A DNA stretch of 64,000 nt from the NCBI RefSeq assembly GCF_036226525.1, contig NZ_CP108487.1, forward strand, positions 310,001 through 374,000, in the 5' to 3' direction. The DNA is from Kribbella sp. NBC_01245 (GTDB lineage Bacteria; Actinomycetota; Actinomycetes; Propionibacteriales; Kribbellaceae). The notes beneath the pieces are model-generated. The model was not told the origin of the DNA and searched no databases. It saw only the letters and a list, made by a program, of their open reading frames with translations. The stretch's first letter is position 1. Each line of letters starts with the position of its first letter. The translations under genes and the position numbers were made by a program. This document shows, one piece after another, positions 41,304 through 49,619 of the stretch.

Positions 41304-41771
41304 ATGGCGACCTCTGTGCTGGAGATGTACACGAAACTGAGCCGGCTGCCCGCGGGGCGGAGGCTGTTCTCGGCGGCGTTCGCGTGGAAGGCGCCGTACT
41401 TCCGGACGATCCGGCCGCGCTTCATCCAGGTCAGTCCGAACTACGCCAGCTTGGTGCTGCCGAAGCGCCGGGCGGTGCACAACCACATCGGCACGGTGCA
41501 CGCGATCGCGGTGTGCAACGGCCTGGAGGCGGCGATGGGCGCACTGGCCGAGGCGACCGTGCCGAAGGGCAAGCGCTGGCTGCCGAAGGGCATGGAGGTC
41601 GAGTACCTCGCGAAGTCGACCACCGACCTCACCTGCAGCGCCGAGACCGACCCCGACGCCTGGTCGGCCGGCCCCGACGTACCGGTGCGGGTCAAGGCGA
41701 CCCGTACCGACGGCACCGTCGTAGTTGCGGGAACCATCCACCTCTGGGTAACCGACAAGCCCGCGCGATAA
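41304..41771 (+). CDS. DUF4442 hotdog-fold protein
   Basis: 155 residues from ATG 41304. Features: KLSRLPAGRRLFSAAFAWKAPYF, FIQVSPNYASLVLPKRRAVHNHIGTVHAIAVCNGLE (the hotdog helix with N-H-I-G-T-V-H-A) and WLPKGMEVEYLAKSTTDL. This is the DUF4442 type, related to acyl-CoA thioesterases. A PaaI-like thioesterase function is possible; the Asn-His in the helix could be catalytic. Divergent from lacI and outside the sugar operon. Confidence 0.8.
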   Translation: MATSVLEMYTKLSRLPAGRRLFSAAFAWKAPYFRTIRPRFIQVSPNYASLVLPKRRAVHNHIGTVHAIAVCNGLEAAMGALAEATVPKGKRWLPKGMEVEYLAKSTTDLTCSAETDPDAWSAGPDVPVRVKATRTDGTVVVAGTIHLWVTDKPAR

Positions 41772-41800
41772 CTGACAAGCCAGGCCGCTAGCTGACGAAT

Positions 41801-41806
41801 TAGGGT
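41801..41806 (+). promoter_or_regulatory. -10 box TAGGGT for leaderless transcription of the Eis-like gene
   Basis: TAGGGT ends six bases before GTG 41813. No Shine-Dalgarno lies between. The same hexamer and spacing occur before 52076. Confidence 0.5.
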
Positions 41807-41812
41807 CGGCGT

Positions 41813-42970
41813 GTGACTGATGAGCTGCGGTTCGTGGACTTGACGGAAGACCAACTGGCCGAGGTGGTGGGCATTCGTTCGCGGTCGTTCGGGTTGATCT
41901 CGGCGGCGCGGCGCGAGCAGTGGCTGGCCGAGGCGCGGGAGTTCGTGACCGACGGGCGGTACTTCGGCGTACTCGCGGGGGAGCGGGTTGTCGCGGCCGC
42001 CCGGATCTGGGACTTCGACCAGTGGTGGGCCGGGCGTCCGGTGCGGATGGCGGGTGTGGCCGGTGTCGTGGTGGCGCCGGAGTTCCGCGGGCGTGGTGTT
42101 GGCAGTTTGCTGATGCGGGGAGTGCTCGAGCGCAGCAAGGCGTACGGCTTCCCGATCAGCGTGCTCTACCCGGCGACGGTGGTCATCTATCGCCACCTCG
42201 GGTATGAGTTCGCCGGTGGTCGGTACAAGTTCTCCTTCCCGGCGGCTGACCTCAGGGCTCTTGGTGGCAAGGAGGTTCCGCTCCGGCCAGGCCGTCCGGA
42301 AGACGCTGAGCTGTTGCTGGAACTTGTGGCCGGCGTACGTGGTCCCGGCCGGGAGAGCGGTCTCCTCCGCTGGCCGGTCGCCAAGGTGCGCGAGTGGCTC
42401 GAGGACGACGATAACTTCGTGTACGTCGGAGAGGACGGCTTTACCGCGTACACGTGGGATGGGTCGGACCTGCGGGTGGACGAGCTTGTAGCGGGCTCGG
42501 AGGCTACTGCCCGGGCATTGTGGGCCACGGTCGGCTCGGGCTCCTCTATTGCCAAGAACGTGTTTGCGTACGTATCGCCGGAGGACCCGATCCACTATCT
42601 GCTCCAGCACGAGGCGGATCCCGCGACGACGTACCAGCGGTGGATGCTCCGTCTGCTCGACGTACCTGCTGCTATCGCCGGTCGCGGCTATAACCCGGCA
42701 CTGACGATCGACACCGAGTTGGAGATCGACGACGTGGAACTACCCGCCAACTCCGGCCGGTGGCGTCTCAAGATCTCGGACGGCTCGGGGGAACTCATCC
42801 CAGCCACCGGTACGACGCCGGCGCCGCGCCTCTCGGCCCGGGGTCTGGCCGCCCTCTACGCCGGTACGTCGCTCGCCACCTTGCGCGCGGCAGGACTTGC
42901 CACTGGCGACGACGAGCGCCTCGACGCGGCATTCGCGGGCTCCGCGCCGTACATGCTCGACTACTTCTAA
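41813..42970 (+). CDS. Eis-like GNAT acetyltransferase
   Basis: 385 residues from GTG 41813. The first GNAT domain shows VRMAGVAGVVVAPEFRGRG and VGSLLMRGVLERSKAYGFPI with the R-G-R-G-V-G acetyl-CoA loop, then VLYPATVVIYRHLGYEFAGG. A second degenerate GNAT domain and a C-terminal SCP2-like region follow (VELPANSGRWRLKISDGSGE, LAALYAGTSLATLRAAGL), ending in the aromatic-acid LDYF, whose free carboxylate acts as general base in Eis. Eis acetylates aminoglycosides and protein lysines in mycobacteria; the substrate here is unknown. Confidence 0.88.
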   Translation: MTDELRFVDLTEDQLAEVVGIRSRSFGLISAARREQWLAEAREFVTDGRYFGVLAGERVVAAARIWDFDQWWAGRPVRMAGVAGVVVAPEFRGRGVGSLLMRGVLERSKAYGFPISVLYPATVVIYRHLGYEFAGGRYKFSFPAADLRALGGKEVPLRPGRPEDAELLLELVAGVRGPGRESGLLRWPVAKVREWLEDDDNFVYVGEDGFTAYTWDGSDLRVDELVAGSEATARALWATVGSGSSIAKNVFAYVSPEDPIHYLLQHEADPATTYQRWMLRLLDVPAAIAGRGYNPALTIDTELEIDDVELPANSGRWRLKISDGSGELIPATGTTPAPRLSARGLAALYAGTSLATLRAAGLATGDDERLDAAFAGSAPYMLDYF

Positions 42971-43039
42971 ACCCGTGCCCGTTGTCCACAGGCTAGGGCG
43001 CGTCGGTTGGGATCCGGGTGGGGTCGGCTATTAGGGTGG

Positions 43040-43055
43040 TCGAACAAACGTTCGG
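43040..43055. promoter_or_regulatory. LexA (SOS) box upstream of ruvC
   Basis: TCGAACAAACGTTCGG matches the actinobacterial SOS box TCGAAC-N4-GTTCGA at all but the last base. It ends nine bases before the ruvC ATG and overlaps the ribosome site GGAGG; TAGGGT (43032-43037) just upstream is a likely -10. Confidence 0.85.
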
Positions 43056-43064
43056 AGGTAGTTC

Positions 43065-43607
43065 ATGCGCGTGCTCGGTGTCGACCCGGGTCTGACCCGG
43101 TGTGGTCTCGGGCTCGTCGAGGGTTCGGCCGGCCGGCCGCCGACGATGATCGCCGTCGGGGTCGTGAAGACGCCGGCCGATCTCGATATCGCCCGCCGGC
43201 TGGTGCTGATCGAGGCGGGCATCATCGAGTGGATCACCGAGTACAAACCGGATGCGGTCGCGGTCGAGCGGGTCTTTGCGCAGCACAACGTGCAGACCGT
43301 GATGGGCACCGCGCAGGCGGCCGGGGTGGCGATGCTGGTGGCGGCCCGGATGGGCTTGCCGGTCGCGCTGCACACCCCGAGTGAGGTCAAGGCGGCCGTC
43401 ACCGGTTCGGGCCGGGCAGGGAAGGAGCAGGTGACCGAGATGGTGACCAGGATCCTCAAACTGCCCGAGCGCCCGACACCGGCCGACGCCGCCGACGCGC
43501 TGGCGCTGGCGATCTGCCACGTCTGGCGCGGTGGAGTGACGAACAGGTTCCAGCAGGCGGTCGCCGCGCAGGCGAGTAGCGCGAGTAGTAGAGGAGGACG
43601 TCGATGA
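43065..43607 (+). CDS. ruvC: Crossover junction endodeoxyribonuclease RuvC
   Basis: 180 residues from ATG 43065 after a GGAGG site. Catalytic acidic residues are placed as in the family: [14 protein letters not shown] (first Asp), [13 protein letters not shown] (Glu) and [14 protein letters not shown] (the final Asp pair). [21 protein letters not shown] is the DNA-contacting part. It resolves Holliday junctions with RuvAB. The stop overlaps the ruvA start (ATGA). A LexA box predicts induction by DNA damage. Confidence 0.97.
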   Translation: MRVLGVDPGLTRCGLGLVEGSAGRPPTMIAVGVVKTPADLDIARRLVLIEAGIIEWITEYKPDAVAVERVFAQHNVQTVMGTAQAAGVAMLVAARMGLPVALHTPSEVKAAVTGSGRAGKEQVTEMVTRILKLPERPTPADAADALALAICHVWRGGVTNRFQQAVAAQASSASSRGGRR

Positions 43608-44206
43608 TCGCGTTCGTCCGTGGCCCGGTGGCCGCGATCGGCGTGGACAGCTGTGTGATCGAGGTCGGGGGAGTCGGGCTGCAGCTGTTCTGCCATCCCG
43701 GCACGCTCGCCGGGTTTCGGCCCGGCCAGGAGGCCCAGGTCTTCACCTCGATGGTGGTCCGCGAGGACTCCCTCACGCTGTACGGCTTCGCCGACGACGA
43801 CGAGAAGCAGTTGTTCGAGCTGTTGCAGACCGCTTCGGGTGTCGGGCCGCGATTGGCCCAGGCAGCCCTTGCCGTGCTGAGCCCGGACCAGATTCGCCAG
43901 GCCGTCGCGAACGAGGACCTGGCCATGCTGGTGAAGGTGCCCGGTATCGGCAAGAAGGGCGCGCAGCGGATCGTGCTCGAGCTCAAGGACAAGATCGGCC
44001 TGCCGTCGCGGACGGTCACGGGTCGGCCGCTGCAGGCCGCGAACGACTGGCGCGCCCAGGTCCAGGCCGGTCTGATCGGCCTCGGCTGGTCGGCCCGCGA
44101 CGCGGAGGACGCCGTCATCGCGGTTTCGCCGCTGGCGGTGGACCAGGCCGAGCCGTCCGTGCCGGATCTGCTGAGGGCGGCGCTGCGCACGCTGTCGAAG
44201 GCCTGA
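43604..44206 (+). CDS. ruvA: Holliday junction helicase subunit RuvA
   Basis: 200 residues. Domain I (OB fold) starts [13 protein letters not shown]; domain II has the two helix-hairpin-helix motifs, [20 protein letters not shown] and [20 protein letters not shown]; domain III (C-terminal three helices, binds RuvB) includes [14 protein letters not shown]. Tetramer that holds the four-way junction. Overlaps ruvC and precedes ruvB by one base. Confidence 0.97.
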   Translation: MIAFVRGPVAAIGVDSCVIEVGGVGLQLFCHPGTLAGFRPGQEAQVFTSMVVREDSLTLYGFADDDEKQLFELLQTASGVGPRLAQAALAVLSPDQIRQAVANEDLAMLVKVPGIGKKGAQRIVLELKDKIGLPSRTVTGRPLQAANDWRAQVQAGLIGLGWSARDAEDAVIAVSPLAVDQAEPSVPDLLRAALRTLSKA

Positions 44207-44207
44207 C

Positions 44208-45266
44208 ATGTCAGCTGACGACAACGTCCGGCCGCTGGTTTCCGGCGACGCCGATTTCGAGGAGCGCACGTTCGAGTCGGCGCTGCGGCCGAAGACGCTG
44301 GCGGAGTTCGGCGGCCAGCGCCGGGTCAGCGAACAGCTCGAGCTGGTGCTGCACGCGGCGCGCGGGCGCAACGGCGTACCGGATCATGTTCTGCTGTCGG
44401 GTCCGCCCGGCCTGGGCAAGACCACACTGGCCATGATCATCGCCAGCGAGTTGTCGTCGCCGTTGCGGATCACGAGCGGCCCGGCGATCCAGCACGCGGG
44501 TGATCTGGCCGCGATCCTGTCGGGGCTGAACGAGGGCGAAGTGCTCTTCCTCGACGAGATCCACCGGATGTCGCGACCGGCGGAAGAGCTGCTCTATATG
44601 GCGATGGAGGACTTCCGCGTCGACGTCATCGTCGGCAAGGGGCCGGGCGCCACCGCCATTCCGCTGGAGATTCCGCCGTTCACGCTGGTCGGAGCGACGA
44701 CGCGTGCCGGTCTGCTGCCGGGACCGCTGCGCGACCGCTTCGGCTTCACCGGTCACCTGGAGTTCTACGAGGCGTCGGAGCTCGAGCGCATCATCAATCG
44801 CTCGGCCGAACTGCTCCAGGTCGACATGACTCCCGAGGGCGGCGCGGAGATCGCGTCGCGTTCGCGCGGCACACCCCGGATCGCGAACCGGCTGCTGCGC
44901 CGCGTCCGGGACTTCGCGCAGGTGCGGGCCGACGGCATCATCACGCTCGCGCTGGCCAAGTCCGCGCTGGACCTCTACGAGGTGGACAGGATGGGCCTCG
45001 ACCGGCTCGACCGCGGTGTGCTGGACGCGTTGTGCCGGCGCTTCGGCGGGGGACCGGTCGGCCTGTCCACGCTCGCGGTGGCCGTCGGCGAGGAGCGCGA
45101 GACGGTCGAAGAGGTGGCCGAACCGTTCCTGGTCCGCTCCGGCTACCTGGCCCGTACGCCGCGCGGCCGGGTCGCGACCCCGGCGGCCTGGCGCCACCTC
45201 GGTCTGAACGTGCCGAAGAACGCGACTTTCGCGGACACCCTTTTCGATGCCGAAGACGACGCCTGA
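44208..45266 (+). CDS. ruvB: Holliday junction branch-migration ATPase RuvB
   Basis: 352 residues from ATG 44208. Walker [14 protein letters not shown], Walker [11 protein letters not shown], sensor 1 [20 protein letters not shown] with the arginine finger, and the C-terminal winged helix with GFLVRTPRGR-like [13 protein letters not shown]. Hexameric motor that pumps DNA through the RuvA-bound junction. The following 231 bases to yajC contain the promoter region of the Sec genes and no gene that I can support. Confidence 0.97.
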   Translation: MSADDNVRPLVSGDADFEERTFESALRPKTLAEFGGQRRVSEQLELVLHAARGRNGVPDHVLLSGPPGLGKTTLAMIIASELSSPLRITSGPAIQHAGDLAAILSGLNEGEVLFLDEIHRMSRPAEELLYMAMEDFRVDVIVGKGPGATAIPLEIPPFTLVGATTRAGLLPGPLRDRFGFTGHLEFYEASELERIINRSAELLQVDMTPEGGAEIASRSRGTPRIANRLLRRVRDFAQVRADGIITLALAKSALDLYEVDRMGLDRLDRGVLDALCRRFGGGPVGLSTLAVAVGEERETVEEVAEPFLVRSGYLARTPRGRVATPAAWRHLGLNVPKNATFADTLFDAEDDA

Positions 45267-45497
45267 CGGTCGCTCTGCGTGTACGCCGGAACTTTGGCCG
45301 TTCGTCGTGCGTAATCAGTCAGGGGCGAGTGACTTAACTGTGACCACGGGTAATGCGCCAGTTGTCGGCGGTCAGGGTTAGACTCCCCGGTGGCCTGGCC
45401 CCAGGTCATCCGTTCGCGTTTCCGGTGGGCTCTCGAGGACGTGCTTTTCGAGACCGAGCCGGCGACAGCCGTACTCGACGAAGGATTCTGGATCCCG

Positions 45498-45944
45498 ATG
45501 GTTCTCTCCGCTGTCCCGATGGCCGAAGGTTCTTCCGGCGGTGGCTCCGGCTTCACGCTGCTGCTCCCGCTGATTCTGATCATCGGCATGATCTGGTTCA
45601 TGAGCCGCTCGCAGAAAAAGCAGAAGGCTCGGCAGGCGGAAACCGTCGCGGCGCTGAAGCCCGGCACCCGCGTGATCACCACCAGCGGCCAGCTCGGCAC
45701 CGTCTGGGACATCGACGACGAGTACGTCACTCTCGAGGTCGCGCCCGAGGTCTACAGCCAGTTCGTGAAGCAGGCCATCGGCCGCGTGCTGCCCGAGGAG
45801 GAGCCGGACGACGAGGCTGACGCTTCGGACGCCGCCGACACCGACGTGGCCGACGCCGACGTGGCCGATGACGCCGCGGACAAGTCCGTTGAGGACAAGG
45901 TCGAGGACACCCCCAAGCTTCCGCCCACGCACACCGAGAAGTGA
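45498..45944 (+). CDS. yajC: Preprotein translocase accessory subunit YajC
   Basis: 148 residues from ATG 45498; ATG 45522 is possible, and the frame is open upstream. One N-terminal membrane segment (LLLPLILIIGMIWFM) and the YajC core SRSQKKQKARQAETVAALKPGTRVITTSGQLGTV. The C-terminal 50 residues are very acidic and Ala/Asp-rich (DDEADASDAADTDVADADVA), an extension common in actinobacterial YajC. Works with SecDF in the membrane. Confidence 0.92.
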   Translation: MVLSAVPMAEGSSGGGSGFTLLLPLILIIGMIWFMSRSQKKQKARQAETVAALKPGTRVITTSGQLGTVWDIDDEYVTLEVAPEVYSQFVKQAIGRVLPEEEPDDEADASDAADTDVADADVADDAADKSVEDKVEDTPKLPPTHTEK

Positions 45945-46005
45945 CCCTTCGGTCCTGTTCGGTGTAGGCGCCTGACCGCGCCCTGTAGCTCGAGGAAAGA
46001 CTGAC

Positions 46006-47790
46006 GTGGCAACGACGACGACATCTCCATCACGCCCCGGCCGGCAGCTCATCGCGCTGGCCGTGGTGCTGGTCATCCTGTTCGGCATCATGGCTCTGAC
46101 GAAGAGCTGGAAGCCGAAGCTCGGGCTCGACCTGCGCGGCGGCACCACCATCACCCTGACGGCGAAAAGCTCCGTCACCGGTGGTGAGGTGACCGCGGAC
46201 AAGCTCAGCGAAGCCAAGAACATCATCGAGCAGCGGGTGAACAGCCGCGGTGTGGCCGAGTCGGAGATCACCACCTCCGGCGGCACCCACATCACCGTCG
46301 CCGTGCCAGGTCAGAACAACGATGCCCTGGTGGCGCAGGTCGGCCAGACCGCCGAGCTGCGCTTCCGGATCGTGTACGACGCGCAGGCGGGCGGTGCGCC
46401 GACGCCGACCACCACGCCGACGCCGACGCCGACCCCGGGGAAGACGCCCACCGCGAAGCCGTCGGGCAACCCGAGCGTGAAGCCGTCGACGCCGACCTCG
46501 GTCAAGCCGACCAGCACGCCGAACGGACGGGCCTGGACCGGCATCCTCGCCGACCCGACTCCGACCACGACCCCGACGGTCGCGCCGACGCCGACCCCGA
46601 CTGCTTCTGGCAGCCCGACTGCGTCTGGTACGCCGAAGCCGCCGGTGCTGCCGACGACGAGCGGCGACCCGCTGAAGTGGCAGCCGGACCCGGCGACGCA
46701 AGCGGCCTTCGCGGCGTACACCTGCGACTCGCCGAAGCCGGAGGACGTGTCGAACAAGCCGCTGCTGTCCTGCGACCGCACCGGCGGCACCAAGTACCTG
46801 CTCGGCCCGGCCATCCTGCAGGGCACCGACCTGAAGGACGCCTTCGCGGGTATCCCGCAGAACGGCATCCAGTGGCAGGTCAACCTGGAGTTCACCGGTG
46901 AGGGCGGCACGAAATTCCTCAACGCCACCACCGCGATCTCGCAGCGCGGCGAGGGCAACAACCTGTTCGCGATCGTGCTGGACGGCCAGGCCATCTCGAC
47001 CCCGAGCGTGAGCGGCCCGATCCCCGGCGGCACCGCCGAGATCACCGGTACGTTCACCGAGGCCGAGGCCCGCGACCTGGCCAGCGTGCTGAAGTACGGC
47101 GCGCTGCCGCTGTCGTTCGAGGTCTCCGAGGTGTCGAACGTGTCGCCGCAGTTGGGTGGTGACCAGCTCGACGCGGGCATCCTGGCCGGTCTGATCGGCC
47201 TCGGCGTCGTGGTGCTCTTCTCGTTCCTGTACTACCGCGGTCTCGGTCTCGTCGTGGTGTTGTCGCTCGCGGTCGCGGCGGCGTTCACCTACGCACTGGT
47301 CGTGCTGCTCGGCAAGTCGATGGGCTTCACCCTGACCCTCGCCGGTATCGCCGGTCTGATCGTGGCCATCGGTATCACCGCGGACTCGTTCGTCATCTAC
47401 TTCGAGCGACTGCGGGACGAGGTCCGCGAGGGCCGCAGCCTGCGCTCGTCGGTGGAGACCGGCTGGGCCCGGGCCAAGCACACCATCATCGCGGCCGACT
47501 CGATCACGCTGCTGGCCGCGGCGGTGTTGTTCCTGCTCGCGGTCGGTGGCGTCAAGGGCTTCGCATTCACGCTCGGCCTGACCACGCTGATCGACCTGCT
47601 GGTGGTCTTCATCTTTACCAAGCCGCTGGTCACGTTGCTGGGCAGGACCGACTTCTACGGTCACGGCCACAAACTGTCCGGCCTCGACCCGGAGAGCCTC
47701 GGCGTACAGCGGCTGCCGGGCCAGACCGCACCAGGGAAGAAGAAGTCCGGTCCGCGGGCCGAAACCAAGCCTGTCGGAGGGGAGATCTGA
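46006..47790 (+). CDS. secD: Protein translocase subunit SecD
   Basis: 594 residues from GTG 46006. The first membrane segment is followed by LGLDLRGGTTITLTAK (domain D1) and the large P1 region, which carries a low-complexity Thr/Pro insert of roughly 95 residues (about 128-223; PTPTTTPTPTPTPGKTPTAK and similar). Then five membrane segments with LAGIAGLIVAIGITADSFVI and YFERLRDEVREGRS, the conserved D4/D5 motifs with the proton-relay Asp. It uses proton flow to pull secreted proteins outwards. Stop and secF start overlap (TGATG). Confidence 0.96.
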   Translation: MATTTTSPSRPGRQLIALAVVLVILFGIMALTKSWKPKLGLDLRGGTTITLTAKSSVTGGEVTADKLSEAKNIIEQRVNSRGVAESEITTSGGTHITVAVPGQNNDALVAQVGQTAELRFRIVYDAQAGGAPTPTTTPTPTPTPGKTPTAKPSGNPSVKPSTPTSVKPTSTPNGRAWTGILADPTPTTTPTVAPTPTPTASGSPTASGTPKPPVLPTTSGDPLKWQPDPATQAAFAAYTCDSPKPEDVSNKPLLSCDRTGGTKYLLGPAILQGTDLKDAFAGIPQNGIQWQVNLEFTGEGGTKFLNATTAISQRGEGNNLFAIVLDGQAISTPSVSGPIPGGTAEITGTFTEAEARDLASVLKYGALPLSFEVSEVSNVSPQLGGDQLDAGILAGLIGLGVVVLFSFLYYRGLGLVVVLSLAVAAAFTYALVVLLGKSMGFTLTLAGIAGLIVAIGITADSFVIYFERLRDEVREGRSLRSSVETGWARAKHTIIAADSITLLAAAVLFLLAVGGVKGFAFTLGLTTLIDLLVVFIFTKPLVTLLGRTDFYGHGHKLSGLDPESLGVQRLPGQTAPGKKKSGPRAETKPVGGEI

Positions 47791-48986
47791 TGTCGAAGCT
47801 CGGAGCAATCGGTGCCAAGCTGCACCGCGGCGAAATCTCCTACGACTTCGTCGGCAAGCGCAGGATCTGGTTCACCGTCTCTGCGATCCTGGTGCTGCTC
47901 TCGATCGTCGGCCTGTCGGTGCGCGGTCTCGCGCTCGGGATCGAGTTCCGGGGCGGTAACGAGTTCATCGCGGCCACGCAGGTCACCGACTCGACCGTCG
48001 CGGATGTCCGCGAGGCCGTGGTCGCGACGAACGCGCAGGACCTCGGCGACCCGATCGTCACCACGATCGGCGACGACAAGGTCCGGGTGCAGACCCGGCC
48101 GCTCGCCGACGCCGACGTGCTGAAGGTCCGCGATGCGATCGCCCGCGAGGTGGGCGTCACCAACCCCGAACAGGTGGATCGGCAGCAGATCGGCGCCTCC
48201 TGGGGTGAGCAGATCGCCAACAAGGCACTGCTGGCTCTCGGTGTCTTCCTGGTGCTCGTCTTCTTCGTGATCTGGCTGTACTTCCGGGAACCGAAGGCCT
48301 CGACCGCGGCGATCATCGCGCTGTTCCACGACGTGTTGATCACCGTTGGCCTGTACGCGCTGATCGGTTTCGACGTCACACCGGCGACCGTGATCGGCGT
48401 GCTCACGATCCTTGGTTATTCGCTGTACGACACCGTCGTGGTGTTCGACAAGGTCCGCGAGAACACCCGCGGTATCACCGGCTCGAACCGCCAGACCTAC
48501 AGCGACGCGGCCAACCTCGCCGTGAACCAGACGGTCGTGCGGTCGATCAACACCACGATCATCGCGCTGCTGCCGGTCGGGTCGATCCTCTTCGTCGGTA
48601 CGTTCGTGCTCGGCTCGGGTCCGCTGAAGGACCTCTCGCTGGCCCTGTTCATCGGCATCGCCGTCGGCGCGTACTCCTCGATCTTCATCGCGCCGGCCCT
48701 GCTCGCCGCCTTCAAGGAGCGCGAGCCCGGGATGAAGGCGCTGGACCGCCGGGTCAAGGCCCGTCGTGCCCAGGCCGGTGCCGCCGCGCCGGTGGGTGGC
48801 CTCGCGGTCGCTGGTGCCGGAGGTGGGGTCGCCACGGTCGAGGGCACTCGTCCGCAGGACGCGCCACGCAAGCAGGGCGCGCCGAAGGCCGGTGCCACCA
48901 GCGGTTCGGCCCGGCCGATCAGCAAGACCAGCAGTGCGGGACGGCCGCAGCCGAAGCGCAAGCCCCGGTCGAAGCGCGGTAAGTAG
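47790..48986 (+). CDS. secF: Protein translocase subunit SecF
   Basis: 398 residues. Motifs: EFRGGNEFIAATQ (D1), VIGVLTILGYSLYDTVVVFDKVREN (D4/D5, with the conserved Asp) and VNQTVVRSINTTIIALLPVG. Six membrane segments. A C-terminal Ala/Lys/Pro-rich basic tail (about 95 residues) ends in KRKPRSKRGK. It pairs with SecD. The stop TAG touches the GTG of apt. Confidence 0.96.
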   Translation: MSKLGAIGAKLHRGEISYDFVGKRRIWFTVSAILVLLSIVGLSVRGLALGIEFRGGNEFIAATQVTDSTVADVREAVVATNAQDLGDPIVTTIGDDKVRVQTRPLADADVLKVRDAIAREVGVTNPEQVDRQQIGASWGEQIANKALLALGVFLVLVFFVIWLYFREPKASTAAIIALFHDVLITVGLYALIGFDVTPATVIGVLTILGYSLYDTVVVFDKVRENTRGITGSNRQTYSDAANLAVNQTVVRSINTTIIALLPVGSILFVGTFVLGSGPLKDLSLALFIGIAVGAYSSIFIAPALLAAFKEREPGMKALDRRVKARRAQAGAAAPVGGLAVAGAGGGVATVEGTRPQDAPRKQGAPKAGATSGSARPISKTSSAGRPQPKRKPRSKRGK

Positions 48987-49526
48987 GTGCCGACGCTCGA
49001 CGAGGTGCTGACCACGCTGATCCGGGACATCCCGGACTATCCGAAGCCCGGCGTGGTGTTCAAGGACATCACGCCGCTGCTGGCCGATCACGCGGGCTTC
49101 ACTCAGGTGGTGGAGGCGCTCGCCGCCTCTGGTCGCGACCACCTGGGCCAGACCGTGGTGGACAAGGTGGTCGGGATCGAGGCCCGCGGCTTCATCCTGG
49201 CCGCGCCGGTGGCACTCGCGCTCGGGGCCGGGTTCGTACCGGTTCGCAAGAAGGGCAAGTTGCCCGCCGCCACGTTCGAAGCGTCGTACGACCTGGAGTA
49301 TGGGCAGGCGACGATCGAGGTGCACCAGGACGCGTTCAGCCCGGGCGACCGGGTGCTGGTGATCGACGATGTGCTCGCTACCGGTGGCACGGTCGAGGCC
49401 TGCCTGGGACTGCTCCGGCGGTGCGGTGCCACTGTCGCCGCGACCGCCGTACTGCTCGAGTTGTCGTTCCTGCCGGGGCGTGAACGCCTCGCGGGGGAGC
49501 GGCTCGATTCGCTGCTCACCGTCTGA
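48987..49526 (+). CDS. apt: Adenine phosphoribosyltransferase
   Basis: 179 residues from GTG 48987, directly after the secF stop and probably translated by coupling. Motifs: IPDYPKPGVVFKDITPLL (N-terminal signature), GIEARGFILAAPVALALGAG, the PRPP-binding VLVIDDVLATGGTVEA, and PVRKKGKLP loop. Converts adenine and PRPP into AMP. The secD-secF-apt-relA order is standard in actinobacteria. Confidence 0.96.
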   Translation: MPTLDEVLTTLIRDIPDYPKPGVVFKDITPLLADHAGFTQVVEALAASGRDHLGQTVVDKVVGIEARGFILAAPVALALGAGFVPVRKKGKLPAATFEASYDLEYGQATIEVHQDAFSPGDRVLVIDDVLATGGTVEACLGLLRRCGATVAATAVLLELSFLPGRERLAGERLDSLLTV

Positions 49527-49619
49527 CACAAGGCGGCTCCGGCGTGTTGTCCACAGGCGGCGTCAAGTCCGTTGGTGGCTTCCCTCTAGACTGGTAGAAC
49601 GTCTGCGGAGGGAAACAAT

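Noticed and set aside
45267..45497. Small gene or riboswitch between ruvB and yajC
   Set aside because: The yajC frame is open upstream but lacks family sequence there; no conserved RNA structure could be recognised by eye.
46030..47808. Long antisense open frame over secD
   Set aside because: High-GC shadow frame; composition is Arg/Gly-rich and secD is unmistakable on the plus strand.
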